DNA of 64,000 bases from Aeromicrobium sp. A1-2 (GCF_003443875.1 NZ_CP027482.1:2914001-2978000); one strand, 5' to 3'; counted from the first letter of the stretch, positions 36,700 through 46,112 are shown. Program-made: numbers and translations. The notes: generated by a model from the letters alone, not told the origin.

Positions 36700-39381
36700 C
36701 TAGGCGTTGAGGAAAGACTGCAACATCTCGTGGCCGCGCGAGGTCAGGATCGACTCCGGATGCATCTGTACGCCCTCGACCGGGTGCGTGCGGTGCCGGA
36801 CGCCCATCACGATCCCGGCCGCGGTGTGGGACGTGGCCTCGAGCTCGTCGGGCAGCGTGTCCGGATCGATCACCAGCGAGTGATAGCGAGCGCAGACCAG
36901 AGGGGTGGGCAGGCCCGCGTAGACGCCCCGCCCGTCATGGTGGACCAGCGACGGCTTGCCGTGCACGACCTCCTCGGCACGCACGATCGACGCGCCGTAG
37001 ACCTCAGCGATCGCCTGGTGACCCAGGCACACGCCGAGCGTCGGGGTCGTCGGCCCGAGTCGGCGGATAGCCTCGACGCTGATGCCGGCATCGGCCGGAG
37101 TGCCAGGACCCGGAGAGACCACCAGGTGTGTGAAGTCGCCGCGCTCGCGCAGGGCGACGAGCTCATCGACCGTCACCGCGTCATTGCGGACCACCGAGGT
37201 CCGGGCACCGAGCTCGCCGACGTACTGGACCAGGTTGTAGACGAACGAGTCGTAGTTGTCGATGAACAGCACCGAGGCCTGCGAGACAGCCGGCAGCGAG
37301 GACTGCCGAGGCGCGGGCGGGTCCAGCGACTCGCCGTGATCCGGCGTCACCCAGAACCGCCGCAAGGCGTCCCCCAGCCACCCGGTCGTCAGGCCGGCCG
37401 GCCACCCGCCGACACCCTCACAGGCGACGACCGGAACGATTCCACGCAGCGAGTTGGTCACGAACACCTCAGTCGCCGCAGACAGGTCGACGACCGTGAG
37501 CCGACGCTGGAAGACCGGCACCCCGGCCGCGCGCAGCAGCTCGATGACGCGAGCTCGGGCTGTGCCGGGCAGGATCCGACCGTCGGACGGCGGGGTGTGG
37601 ACGCCGTCGTCGTGCACCACGAAGATGCTGGCTCTCGCGGTCTCGAGGATCGATCCGTCCTCGGCCAGCAGCAGCAGGTCATGATCGGGCCGCGAGTCGG
37701 ATTCCAGCGCTCGACGATCGGCCCACTTGTGCTGGCCGAACCCGCCGTCGATCGTCCGGGGGGTCAGGGTCCACGCGACCGCATCGTCGTCGATGACACG
37801 GTGCGACATCGACACGACCACGCCGCGGGTGTCCGGCACAGCGTCGATGCGCAACCGCTGTCGCCCGGTCAGTGATCCTGCGCGCCGGATCACGGCGTCG
37901 TCGAGCCCTGCGCGAATCGTCGTGCCGTAGACCGCGCGGACGCTCGCGTCGAGCCGCGCTAGGTGGGCATCGAGGTCGATGACCCGACCGTCCTCGACCA
38001 GCAGCGTGTCGTAGATGCCGGCGGATTCGTCGACGGTCGCCCGGTGCTCGGGCACACCCGGGATCCGCGGCTCGTCGACGACGGGCGTCTCCGCCGTCAG
38101 CGCGAGAGTGCCACCGATCGCCTCGATCAACGGACGCGCCTTGACCAGGCACTCGGCGTACTCGCCCTCAGGCGTCGAGTCGGCCACGACACCGCCGCCA
38201 ACACCCAGCCAGATCCGATCACCCGCGAGCTCGAACGTGCGGATCGCGACGTTGAGCTCGAGCCCCGCAGCGGCACTCACGTGGCCGATTGCCCCCGTGT
38301 AGGCCTCACGTCCGGTCGGTTCGAGAGTGTTGATGATCTCCATCGCCCGCACCTTGGGCGCGCCCGTGACCGAGCCGGGTGGGAAGGTCGCCCGCAGGAG
38401 CTCGGAGTCGCGGACACCGCGCGCGACGTGACCCACGACGTCCGACACCAGGTGCCACACAGAGTGCCGCTCGGCACGGGTCACCGCCGGCACACGCACC
38501 GAGCCCGGCACGCTGACTCGGCCCAGATCGTTGCGCATCAGGTCGACGATCATGATGTTCTCGGCCCGGTTCTTGGCCGAGGCGACCAGCTCTTCCGGGT
38601 CGGTGTCGAGGGCGGCGGTGCCCTTGATCGGCGAGCTCAGCACCTCGTCACCGGTGCGCCGCAGGAACAGCTCGGGCGAAAGACTGGCCAACGCGCCCTC
38701 TGGGCTGGAGACGAAGGCGGCGTACGCCGGCCCGATCCGCTCGACGCCGGCGCAGAACACGTCGAGCGGATCGCCGTGAAACGGGGCCTCGAGCCGAGCA
38801 CAAAGATTGGCCTGGAAGATGTCGCCCGCGGCGATGTGCTCGAGGACCGTGGCCAGCGCGGCCCGGTGTGCCTGCGGCGTCGGCGTCATCTCGAACGTGC
38901 CGACCTCGTACGCCCGCGGCGCCGACCTGCTCGCGGCCAGCACGGCCACGATCGCCGCGTCACGATCCGGGTCGGTACGCAACGACTCGAGCCACCACGC
39001 ACCGTCAGTGCGCCTCAGGACGTGGTCATAGAACGCGATGCGATGGTCCGGCTGAGGGACGGGGCGTCGCGGCGTCTCCGGCAGCCGCTCGACGAGCCGG
39101 CCAAGCTGGTAGCCCCAGGCGCCGATCCAACCTCCGCCGAAGCCGCCCAGATCCGGGGCGGACGACGCCGATCCGGGAGCGGAGTCGATCCCGTCGAACG
39201 CATCGCCCTGCAGCACCTCGACCGGGTCGAATGCGATCAACGCCTCCCCGTGGTGCCAGGCGCCGAGCAGCGCGACCAGCCGCTCACGGCCACGGAACAG
39301 ACGGAGGACGTCGAGCGGATCGAGGTCGAGGTCGAGGCGGGTGCGGACGAGCCCCGACTCAGTCCGTGCGGGTCTCGTCAA
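36700..39381 (-). CDS. PabB-PabC-PabA triple fusion (4-amino-4-deoxychorismate synthase/lyase)
   Basis: An 893-residue protein with three enzymes of para-aminobenzoate synthesis in one chain. Residues 1 to about 430 are the chorismate-binding component I (SPELFLRRTGDEVLSSPIKG, then IMIVDLMRNDLGRVS and PPGSVTGAPKVRAM). About 455-690 is a class IV PLP lyase domain (DTLLVEDGRVIDLDAHLARL; ILETARASIFVV). Residues 704-893 are the glutamine amidotransferase (FIDNYDSFVYNLVQY; Cys785 in GVCLGHQAIAE; His874/Glu876 in MHPESI). It makes pABA for folate from chorismate and glutamine. The ATG at 39381 overlaps dnaX by 23 bp; GTG 39348 is an alternative start. Confidence 0.88.
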   Translation of the reverse strand: MTRPARTESGLVRTRLDLDLDPLDVLRLFRGRERLVALLGAWHHGEALIAFDPVEVLQGDAFDGIDSAPGSASSAPDLGGFGGGWIGAWGYQLGRLVERLPETPRRPVPQPDHRIAFYDHVLRRTDGAWWLESLRTDPDRDAAIVAVLAASRSAPRAYEVGTFEMTPTPQAHRAALATVLEHIAAGDIFQANLCARLEAPFHGDPLDVFCAGVERIGPAYAAFVSSPEGALASLSPELFLRRTGDEVLSSPIKGTAALDTDPEELVASAKNRAENIMIVDLMRNDLGRVSVPGSVRVPAVTRAERHSVWHLVSDVVGHVARGVRDSELLRATFPPGSVTGAPKVRAMEIINTLEPTGREAYTGAIGHVSAAAGLELNVAIRTFELAGDRIWLGVGGGVVADSTPEGEYAECLVKARPLIEAIGGTLALTAETPVVDEPRIPGVPEHRATVDESAGIYDTLLVEDGRVIDLDAHLARLDASVRAVYGTTIRAGLDDAVIRRAGSLTGRQRLRIDAVPDTRGVVVSMSHRVIDDDAVAWTLTPRTIDGGFGQHKWADRRALESDSRPDHDLLLLAEDGSILETARASIFVVHDDGVHTPPSDGRILPGTARARVIELLRAAGVPVFQRRLTVVDLSAATEVFVTNSLRGIVPVVACEGVGGWPAGLTTGWLGDALRRFWVTPDHGESLDPPAPRQSSLPAVSQASVLFIDNYDSFVYNLVQYVGELGARTSVVRNDAVTVDELVALRERGDFTHLVVSPGPGTPADAGISVEAIRRLGPTTPTLGVCLGHQAIAEVYGASIVRAEEVVHGKPSLVHHDGRGVYAGLPTPLVCARYHSLVIDPDTLPDELEATSHTAAGIVMGVRHRTHPVEGVQMHPESILTSRGHEMLQSFLNA

Positions 39382-41305
39382 TGACTTCTGCTCCCAGCTC
39401 CCGCAGCAGCAGCAGCTCGGGATCGACTACCTCGTTGTCGATGACCGGATCGTCGCGATCGGCCGAGGCATCAGGGTGCTCGCGCTTTTCCGGCGCAATG
39501 GGATCACGCAGCGCCTCGCGCACCGACTCCGGCGCACCGACCCCCTTGCGGGGTTCGGCACCCTGCGGGCTCGGGTCGATCGAGGCGGGCTCGTCCGAGC
39601 CCGCCGAGGGGCCGGGGCGGGCGCCCGGATCGACGATCGCCTCGATCCGCCAGGTCACGCCCAGCACGGCGTGCAATGCCTTTTGGACGTACTCCTCGGA
39701 GCGGCTGTTGATGAACGAGTCGCGGGCACCCGCGTTGACCAACGCAATCGTCAGGGTCGAGCCGTCCAGTCCCGTGACCTGGGCGTTCTGGCTGAGCATG
39801 ACCCACGCAAACCGTCGCAGGTCGCGGATCTTGTCGAGGATCTCCGGCCACAGCCGGCGGACGTCCGCGATCGTCAGGTTGCCCGCCGCAGCGGGCTGGG
39901 CGGCGGGTGCCGGCTCGACCGGGACGGCGGGTTCGACGACAGGAGCCGGGACCTCGGCCCGGGCGACGACAGGAGCTGGCGTCTCCACCTGCTCGACGAC
40001 TGGGGCCGGGACCTCAACCGGAGCGACGACAGGCACCTGTGTCGGGGTCTCCACGGGCACGACTGGCGGCGAAACGGGCTGGGCGATGGTCTGTGTCACG
40101 GGCTGGGCAACCGCCGGGACGGGAGCGGCTCCGCCGTCCATCGACAGCCGGCGCTCGACCCGGTCGAGCCTGGCCTGGAATCCCTGCGTCGAGTTGTCCG
40201 ATCCGGGCACCAGGATCCGGGCGCACATCAGCTCGAGCAGCAGCCGCGGAGCCGTGGCACCGCGGAACTCCATCAGGGCAGCATTGACGATGTCGGCGGC
40301 GCGAGTCAGCTCGGACGGGCCGAAGCCGCTGGCCTGGCTGAGGAGCCGCTCGGCTCGGTCGCCCGGCACGTCAAGCAGGCCCTTGTCCAGCGCATCGGGC
40401 ACCGCCGCAACGATCACGAGGTCACGCAGCCGCTGCAGGAAGTCCTCGGCAAAGCGGCGGGGGTCCTGCCCGGACTCAATGACCTTGTCGACGACCCCGA
40501 ACACCGTGGAGCCGTCGCCGGCCGCGAACGCATCGATCGCCTCGTCGAGCAGCGAGTCGGGGGTGTAGCCCAGGAGCGCGACCGCCAGCTCGTACGTCAC
40601 ACCTTCGGGACCCGAGCCGCTCAGCAGCTGGTCGAGGACGCTGAGGGTGTCCCGCACCGAGCCCTGACCCGCGCGGACCACGAGCGGCAATGCCGTCGGC
40701 TCGAGCTTGACGTCCTCTGCGGCGCACAACTGCAGCAGGTAGTCGCCGAGGGTCTTGGGCGGGACGAGCCGGAACGGGTAATGGTGCGTACGCGACCGGA
40801 TCGTGCCGATGACCTTGTCCGGCTCGGTCGTCGCGAAGATGAACCGCAGGTGCGGAGGTGGCTCCTCGACAAGCTTGAGCAGCGCGTTGAAGCCCTGCGG
40901 CGACACCATGTGGGCCTCATCGATGATGTAGACCTTGTAGCGGCTGCTGACCGGCGCGAAGAAGGCCCGCTCACGCAGGTCACGTGCGTCGTCGACACCA
41001 CCGTGGCTCGCCGCGTCGATCTCGATGACGTCGATGCTCCCGGGCCCGCCGCGGGCCAGGTCACGACAGCTCTGGCACTCGCCGCACGGATCGGCAATCG
41101 GCGCCTTCTCGCAGTTGAGGGCCCGGGCCAGGATGCGCGCGCTGGTGGTCTTGCCACAGCCTCGCGGTCCGGAGAACAGGTAGGCGTGATTGATCCGGTT
41201 GGCAGCCAGAGCGTGCCGCAGCGGCTCGGTCACATGATCCTGACCGATCACCTCGGCGAACGTCTCCGGCCGGTAGCGGCGGTACAGCGCGAGGGGGGCA
41301 TCCAC
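39359..41305 (-). CDS. dnaX: DNA polymerase III gamma/tau subunit
   Basis: A 648-residue clamp-loader ATPase. It starts ALYRRYRPETFAEVIGQDHV. Walker A is FSGPRGCGKTT (about 44-54), the zinc-binding Cys cluster is DPCGECQSC (about 72-80), and the Walker B is VYIIDEAHMVSPQGFNALLK (about 122-141), followed by the sensor FATTEPDK. The C-terminal third contains a Pro/Val/Glu-rich linker with repeated PAPVV units (about 405-470), then a tau-like domain. It starts with GTG 41305, 7 nt after TAGAGT, so it is leaderless. The 3' end overlaps the pab gene. Confidence 0.95.
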   Translation of the reverse strand: MDAPLALYRRYRPETFAEVIGQDHVTEPLRHALAANRINHAYLFSGPRGCGKTTSARILARALNCEKAPIADPCGECQSCRDLARGGPGSIDVIEIDAASHGGVDDARDLRERAFFAPVSSRYKVYIIDEAHMVSPQGFNALLKLVEEPPPHLRFIFATTEPDKVIGTIRSRTHHYPFRLVPPKTLGDYLLQLCAAEDVKLEPTALPLVVRAGQGSVRDTLSVLDQLLSGSGPEGVTYELAVALLGYTPDSLLDEAIDAFAAGDGSTVFGVVDKVIESGQDPRRFAEDFLQRLRDLVIVAAVPDALDKGLLDVPGDRAERLLSQASGFGPSELTRAADIVNAALMEFRGATAPRLLLELMCARILVPGSDNSTQGFQARLDRVERRLSMDGGAAPVPAVAQPVTQTIAQPVSPPVVPVETPTQVPVVAPVEVPAPVVEQVETPAPVVARAEVPAPVVEPAVPVEPAPAAQPAAAGNLTIADVRRLWPEILDKIRDLRRFAWVMLSQNAQVTGLDGSTLTIALVNAGARDSFINSRSEEYVQKALHAVLGVTWRIEAIVDPGARPGPSAGSDEPASIDPSPQGAEPRKGVGAPESVREALRDPIAPEKREHPDASADRDDPVIDNEVVDPELLLLRELGAEVIDETRTD

Positions 41306-41312
41306 GACGTGA

Positions 41313-41318
41313 ACTCTA
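41313..41318 (-). promoter_or_regulatory. -10 hexamer for leaderless dnaX
   Basis: TAGAGT on the minus strand, 7 nt before the GTG of dnaX. Supports GTG 41305 over the in-frame alternatives. Confidence 0.45.
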
Positions 41319-41359
41319 TCGACCCGGTAAGACGCTGACGAGGCCGTCGCCTCCGGCCG

Positions 41360-42346
41360 TCATGACACCAGCAGACGGCTGGCTCGCAACCAGGCGTCGA
41401 CCGCGGCATAGGCGGCCTTCCGCGGCTCGTCCAGCGAGATGAACACATCGTGGCGAGCCCCGTCGATCGGCACGACCGTGACATGGTCGCCGAGGCAGCC
41501 GGACCACCGGGCGATCTGCCGGACATCGAGGACGGCGTCGGCGTTGTCGACCTCGGGCGTGTACTTCGAGGCGAACCGGGTGCGATCCGAGCGCAGGACG
41601 AGCGAGGGCACTCCGATGTCGAGACCGCGGTGCAGGACGGCCTGCCCCCGGCGGACCGCGGTCAGCCAGCCGTAGGTGACCGGGAACCCCTCGAGCGGCT
41701 TGTAGGTCGTGTCGAACTCCCACTCACCGTGCGCGCTGACGTGCAGGCTCGTGCCGTACGCGTCGGTCGGCGGCAGCTTGATGAACGCCTTCGGTTTGAT
41801 GTGCGAGAAGGCCTCGATCGCGCGGGTGCCGAACGTACGCATCCAGGCCTTGCCCTGCAGGTCGAACCACGGGCTGTTGAGCACAAGGCCTGCGATGCCG
41901 GCGCCCTGGGTGCCACCCGGAGTCCGGTTGAGCCGGTCCAGCCACAGCGGCAGGATCAGGCCACCGGTCGAGTGGGCCGAAAGGACGACGGGCTTGTCCC
42001 CGGTCTCCTCGCGGATGATCCGCAGCGACTCGGACAGCTCGGCGTCGTAGAGCGCGAGGTCAGAGACGTAGTGACCGGTCTGTCCCTCCCGGCGCGAACG
42101 GCCGCACTTGCGCAGGTCGAGCGCGTAGAACGCGAAGCCACGCTCGGCAAAGAAATCGGCCAGCTCGGTCTGGAAGAAATAGTCGCTGAACCCATGGACG
42201 TAGAGAACCGCGGCCTCGAACGGCTCGGCCGGAGTCCTGCGGACCAGAGTCGCCTCGACGTCGCCCTCGCCGTCGGGGTCAGACCCCAGCGGGATCGTGC
42301 GTCGTTCGTAGCCGTCGCCCAGCTCGTCGGGGATCCAGTCGGTCAT
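41360..42346 (-). CDS. Alpha/beta hydrolase (monoacylglycerol lipase-like)
   Basis: A 328-residue serine hydrolase. An oxyanion-region motif YVHGFSDYFFQ (about 51-61) is followed by FYALDLRKCGRSRREGQTGH, the nucleophile elbow LSAHSTGGLILP (about 132-143, Ser in HST), a C-terminal Asp region and the catalytic His in IDGARHDVFIS (about 300-310). The fold and the GRSRREG loop resemble monoacylglycerol lipases and lysophospholipases. Natural substrate unknown. ATG 42346 is preceded by GAGGAGC; the open frame upstream is antisense shadow. It is divergent from the ThrE-type exporter with 43 bp between them. Confidence 0.8.
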   Translation of the reverse strand: MTDWIPDELGDGYERRTIPLGSDPDGEGDVEATLVRRTPAEPFEAAVLYVHGFSDYFFQTELADFFAERGFAFYALDLRKCGRSRREGQTGHYVSDLALYDAELSESLRIIREETGDKPVVLSAHSTGGLILPLWLDRLNRTPGGTQGAGIAGLVLNSPWFDLQGKAWMRTFGTRAIEAFSHIKPKAFIKLPPTDAYGTSLHVSAHGEWEFDTTYKPLEGFPVTYGWLTAVRRGQAVLHRGLDIGVPSLVLRSDRTRFASKYTPEVDNADAVLDVRQIARWSGCLGDHVTVVPIDGARHDVFISLDEPRKAAYAAVDAWLRASRLLVS

Positions 42347-42389
42347 GTGTGGTGCTCCTCGTTTGGCGACGGACGTCGGGTCCAACAGT

Positions 42390-43718
42390 ATGGGACTTGT
42401 GACCGAGACACGTGAGATCCAGCGGACCCTCGATCTTGCCCTCCGTGTCGGCGAGATGCTGCTGTCCAACGGTGCCGGCGCGGCCGACGTCACTGCCACG
42501 ATGTCCTCGATCGCCCACCATCTGGGCCTGCGTCAGGCACTCGTGGACGTGACGTTCACGACACTGACCCTGAGCTACCAGGTCAGCTTCGACGAGCCCG
42601 CGTTCTCGCTGACCCGGCACGTCACCCATCGCGAGACCGACTTCGACGACCTGACCCGTGCCGATCACCTCGTCACGGCACTGCTGAGTGACGAGATCGA
42701 CCTCGAGGAGGCGCGGACCCAGATCGCACAGATCACCTCGACAGGTCACCGGGCACCGCGGTGGGCCGTGTCCCTCAGCTGGGGCGTCATCGGTGCCGGC
42801 ATCGCCCTGCTGATCGGCGGCGACGTCACGGTCACGGCGATCGCGGGGATCGCGGCCATCGGCATCGAGATCCTGCAGCGCTACCTGGCCCGGCTCCGGC
42901 TTCCCTTCTTCTACGCCCAGGTGGCCGGCGGTCTGTTCGCGACGTTGCTGGCGGTGGGCGTCTCCGCGGTACACGTCGACGTCAACCCGTCCCTGGTCAT
43001 CATCGCCAGCATCGTGATGCTGCTCGCCGGACTGGGCTTCATCGGCGCGATCCAGGATGCGCTGACGGGTTTCTACATCACCGCCGGTGCCCGCATCCTC
43101 GAGGTCATGATGTCGACGGTCGGCGTGATCGTCGGCGTCAGCGGGGGCCTCACGGTGGGCGGAATGCTCGGTGTCGACATCGCGCTGGACCCGGAGGCAT
43201 CCGGGTTGTCCCGGTTCCCGCTCATGGTCGCCGGTGCCGCGATCAGCGCGGCGGCCTTCGCGTTCGCGGCCTACGCCCCGGCGCGGATCCTGCTGCCCAT
43301 CGCCCTGATTGCCGGCTCCGCCGCCTCGATCTTCCTGCTCCTGTCCGAACGCGACGTCGGCCGGGCCTGGCCCGCGGCGGTCGCGGCGATCTTCATCGGC
43401 GTCATCAGCTATACGGTCTCGTCGAAGTTCCACGTCCCACCGCTCGTGATCGTGGTGGCGAGCATCGTGCCCCTGCTGCCCGGTCTGTCGATCTACCGCG
43501 GGCTGTCCCTGCTGGCCGACGACGACTACACCGGGATCCTCGCGATGATCACCGCCGTTGCCATCGCGATCTCGCTCGCAGCCGGAGTGATCCTTGGTGA
43601 GTATGTCGCCCAGCCGCTGCGACGCGAGGCGCGTAGGCTCGAGCAGCGTCTCGCCGGCCCCCGTCTGGTCGGGCCGCTCCGCGCCCGTGCGGTGCGAAAG
43701 AAAAAGATGCACCCCTAG
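42390..43718 (+). CDS. ThrE-type threonine/serine exporter
   Basis: A 442-residue membrane protein with the ThrE layout. The N-terminal cytoplasmic part (about 1-130) has the conserved EMLLSNGAGAADVTATM (about 23-39) and LTLSYQ. About ten membrane spans follow from residue 140: VSLSWGVIGAGIALLIGGDV, AQVAGGLFATLLAVGVSAV, LVIIASIVMLLAGLGFIGA and so on. The conserved GARILEVMM lies in the DUF1212-like half and VPLLPGLSIYRGL in the DUF3815-like half, fused as in actinobacterial ThrE. It exports threonine/serine in Corynebacterium. The exact start (ATG 42390 or GTG 42399) is uncertain. Confidence 0.85.
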   Translation: MGLVTETREIQRTLDLALRVGEMLLSNGAGAADVTATMSSIAHHLGLRQALVDVTFTTLTLSYQVSFDEPAFSLTRHVTHRETDFDDLTRADHLVTALLSDEIDLEEARTQIAQITSTGHRAPRWAVSLSWGVIGAGIALLIGGDVTVTAIAGIAAIGIEILQRYLARLRLPFFYAQVAGGLFATLLAVGVSAVHVDVNPSLVIIASIVMLLAGLGFIGAIQDALTGFYITAGARILEVMMSTVGVIVGVSGGLTVGGMLGVDIALDPEASGLSRFPLMVAGAAISAAAFAFAAYAPARILLPIALIAGSAASIFLLLSERDVGRAWPAAVAAIFIGVISYTVSSKFHVPPLVIVVASIVPLLPGLSIYRGLSLLADDDYTGILAMITAVAIAISLAAGVILGEYVAQPLRREARRLEQRLAGPRLVGPLRARAVRKKKMHP

Positions 43719-43752
43719 TGCATACAGTTGCTCAAAACACTAGACTCACCGT

Positions 43753-43766
43753 GCGCCACGTGGCGC
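43753..43766. promoter_or_regulatory. 14-bp palindrome in the acyl-CoA dehydrogenase leader
   Basis: GCGCCACGTGGCGC, a perfect palindrome between a TAGACT -10-like hexamer (43741-43746) and the ribosome binding site of the first acyl-CoA dehydrogenase. It could be an operator or an RNA hairpin. Confidence 0.4.
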
Positions 43767-43785
43767 GATCGCCGAGGAGCCGTAT

Positions 43786-44964
43786 ATGAAACTGCACCTG
43801 TCAGACGAGGATGTTGCCTTCCGTGAAGAGATGCACGACTTCTTCACGACGCAGATCCCCCAGCACATCCGCGACACCGTCGCCGCTCGCCGCGAGCTCA
43901 CCAAGGAGCAGATCGTCGAGTCCGTCCAGGCCATGAACGCCGCTGGCATCGCAGTGCCGAACTGGCCGGTCGAGTGGGGCGGCAAGGACTGGACGCCACT
44001 GCAGCGTCACATCTGGCACGAGGAGATGCAGCTCGCCTCCGTCCCGGTGCCGCTGGCCTTCAACCACTCGATGGTGGGACCGGTCATCGCCGCGTTCGGC
44101 TCCCAGGAGCTCAAGGAGCGCTTCCTGGCCAAGACCGCCAACCTCGACATCTGGTGGTCGCAGGGATTCTCCGAGCCCGACGCCGGATCCGACCTCGCCT
44201 CGTTGCGCACGACCGCGGTCCGCGACGGCGACGACTACCTGGTCAACGGCCAGAAAACGTGGACGACCCTCGGCCAGTACGGCGACTGGATCTTCACGCT
44301 GGTCCGCACGGATCCGGACGTCAAGAAGCAGGCCGGCATCTCCTTCCTCCTGATCGACATGACGTCGCCCGGCGTCGAGGTCCGGCCGATCGAGCTGATC
44401 GACGGTGGCCACGAGGTCAACGAGGTCTGGTTCGACAACGTCCGCGTGCCAGCCGAGAACCTGGTCGGCGAGGAGAACAAGGGCTGGGACTACGCCAAGT
44501 TCCTGCTCGGCAACGAGCGGGTCGGCGTCGCGCCGGTCGGCTCGACCAAGCGCACGCTCTCGCTGGCCAAGGAGCACGCCAAGACTGCCGGTCCCGGTGG
44601 CACCTCGCTGCTGGACGACCCCCTCCTCGCGGCACAGGTCGCCGATCTGGAGAACGAGCTGCTCGCGCTTGAGCTCACGGCACTGCGGGTCGTGGCCAAC
44701 TCCGCCGACGGCAAGCCGCATCCGGCCTCGTCGGTGCTCAAGCTGCGCGGCACCGAGCTGCAGCAGGCCGTCACCGAGCTCATCGTGGACCTCGCCGGGC
44801 CCGCTTCGCTGGCCTCCGGCGCGGGCGAGGACTCGGACGTGCCCGAGTGGGCGCGTGTGGCGACGCCCAACTACCTCAACTTCCGCAAGGCGTCGATCTA
44901 CGGCGGTTCCAACGAGGTACAACGACAGATCATCGCCGGCACGATCCTGGGACTGAGGGGCTGA
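43786..44964 (+). CDS. Acyl-CoA dehydrogenase, subunit 1
   Basis: A 392-residue acyl-CoA dehydrogenase-family protein. FAD-binding stretches are WWSQGFSEPDAGSDLASLRT (about 124-143) and a C-terminal KASIYGGSNEVQRQIIAGTI (about 368-387), where the loop GGSNE is conserved. Together with the next gene it looks like the heterotetrameric alpha2-beta2 enzymes of actinobacteria (as in sterol side-chain degradation), in which two different subunits share FAD sites. It starts with ATG 43786 behind GAGGAG. The substrate cannot be read; no sterol genes are nearby. One base separates it from subunit 2. Confidence 0.88.
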   Translation: MKLHLSDEDVAFREEMHDFFTTQIPQHIRDTVAARRELTKEQIVESVQAMNAAGIAVPNWPVEWGGKDWTPLQRHIWHEEMQLASVPVPLAFNHSMVGPVIAAFGSQELKERFLAKTANLDIWWSQGFSEPDAGSDLASLRTTAVRDGDDYLVNGQKTWTTLGQYGDWIFTLVRTDPDVKKQAGISFLLIDMTSPGVEVRPIELIDGGHEVNEVWFDNVRVPAENLVGEENKGWDYAKFLLGNERVGVAPVGSTKRTLSLAKEHAKTAGPGGTSLLDDPLLAAQVADLENELLALELTALRVVANSADGKPHPASSVLKLRGTELQQAVTELIVDLAGPASLASGAGEDSDVPEWARVATPNYLNFRKASIYGGSNEVQRQIIAGTILGLRG

Positions 44965-44965
44965 C

Positions 44966-46102
44966 ATGGACTTCCAACTGGACTCCGAGCAGGAAGCGCT
45001 TCGCGACGCTGTTCGCGGACTGCTGACCAAGGCGTACGACACGTCGGAGACTCGACGCGAGGCGACCAAGAAGGATCCGGGCTGGGACGAGAAGACCTGG
45101 CAGCGGCTCGCCGAGATGGGCGTCCTCGGACTGCCCTTCGCGGAGGAGGACGGCGGCATGGGCGCCGGTCCGGCTGAGGTCTCGATCGTGGCCGAGGAGA
45201 TCGGGCGGGTCATCGCGCCGGAGCCGTTCGTCGAGGCGGTCGTGCTCGCAGGCGGGCTGGTCGCCGCAGCAGGCACCTCCGAGCAGCGTGCCGAGATCCT
45301 CGGCGCACTCGCCGAGGGCAACCTCGTGCCAGCGTTCGCGCACACCGAGCCGGGCTCGGGCTACTCCGAGACCGCGACCGGCGTCACGGCTTCCGGTTCG
45401 GGAGACTCGTGGACCCTGACCGGCGTCAAGGAGCCCGTGCTGGGAGGCGCCCGCGCCGACCTGCTGATCGTCAGCGCCGCGGTCGAGGGCGGCACCGGAC
45501 TGTTCCTGGTGCAGCCTGACGCCTCGGGCCTGACCCGCACGGGCTACAAGACGTTCGACGGTGGACGGGCGGCTCACGTCGCCTTCGACAGCACTCCGGC
45601 GACGCCGCTCGGCGACGCCGGGGCGGACCAGTCCGCGGCGATTGCGGCAACTGTTGCCCAGGCGCAGATCGCGTACGGCCACGAGTCGCTCGGCGCGATG
45701 GACACGGCACTGGCCACGACCGTCGAGTACCTCAAGACGCGCAAGCAGTTCGGCGTCCCGCTCATGACGTTCCAGGCGCTGACGTTCCGGGCGGCCGACA
45801 TGTACGTGTCGCTCGAGCTGGCCCGCAGCACCGTCTCGTGGGCGACGCTCGTGCTGCTGGACGGTGGCGACGCGACCGAAGCGGCATCCCGCGCCAAGCT
45901 GCAGGTCAGCAAGGCCGGACGCCACATCGGCCAGGAGGCGATCCAGCTGCACGGCGGGATCGGCATGACCGCGGAGTACAGCGTCGGCCACTACATGGGC
46001 CGGCTCACCGCAATCGACCACGCCCTCGGCGACGGCCGCCACCACCTGAACCGTCTGGTGGCAACTCTCGACGATCACACGGTCATCGAGCCCCTGCCGT
46101 AG
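44966..46102 (+). CDS. Acyl-CoA dehydrogenase, subunit 2
   Basis: A 378-residue partner of the preceding gene. It begins MDFQLDSEQEALRDAVRGLL and has the family helices LAEMGVLGLPFAEEDGGMGA (about 45-64) and a C-terminal IQLHGGIGMTAEYSVGHYMG (about 326-345), the classic ACAD signature 2. The FAD loop typical of one subunit (GSD) is weaker here (HTEPGSGYSE), in line with heteromeric enzymes in which each chain contributes part of the active site. It starts 1 bp after the stop of subunit 1, so they are co-expressed. It oxidises an acyl-CoA at the alpha-beta bond, chain type unknown. Confidence 0.88.
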   Translation: MDFQLDSEQEALRDAVRGLLTKAYDTSETRREATKKDPGWDEKTWQRLAEMGVLGLPFAEEDGGMGAGPAEVSIVAEEIGRVIAPEPFVEAVVLAGGLVAAAGTSEQRAEILGALAEGNLVPAFAHTEPGSGYSETATGVTASGSGDSWTLTGVKEPVLGGARADLLIVSAAVEGGTGLFLVQPDASGLTRTGYKTFDGGRAAHVAFDSTPATPLGDAGADQSAAIAATVAQAQIAYGHESLGAMDTALATTVEYLKTRKQFGVPLMTFQALTFRAADMYVSLELARSTVSWATLVLLDGGDATEAASRAKLQVSKAGRHIGQEAIQLHGGIGMTAEYSVGHYMGRLTAIDHALGDGRHHLNRLVATLDDHTVIEPLP

Positions 46103-46112
46103 CTCAGGAGCG

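Noticed and set aside
39341..41338. 665-codon plus-strand ORF opposite dnaX
   Set aside because: Shadow of a high-GC gene; Arg/Gly/His-rich with no recognisable domain.
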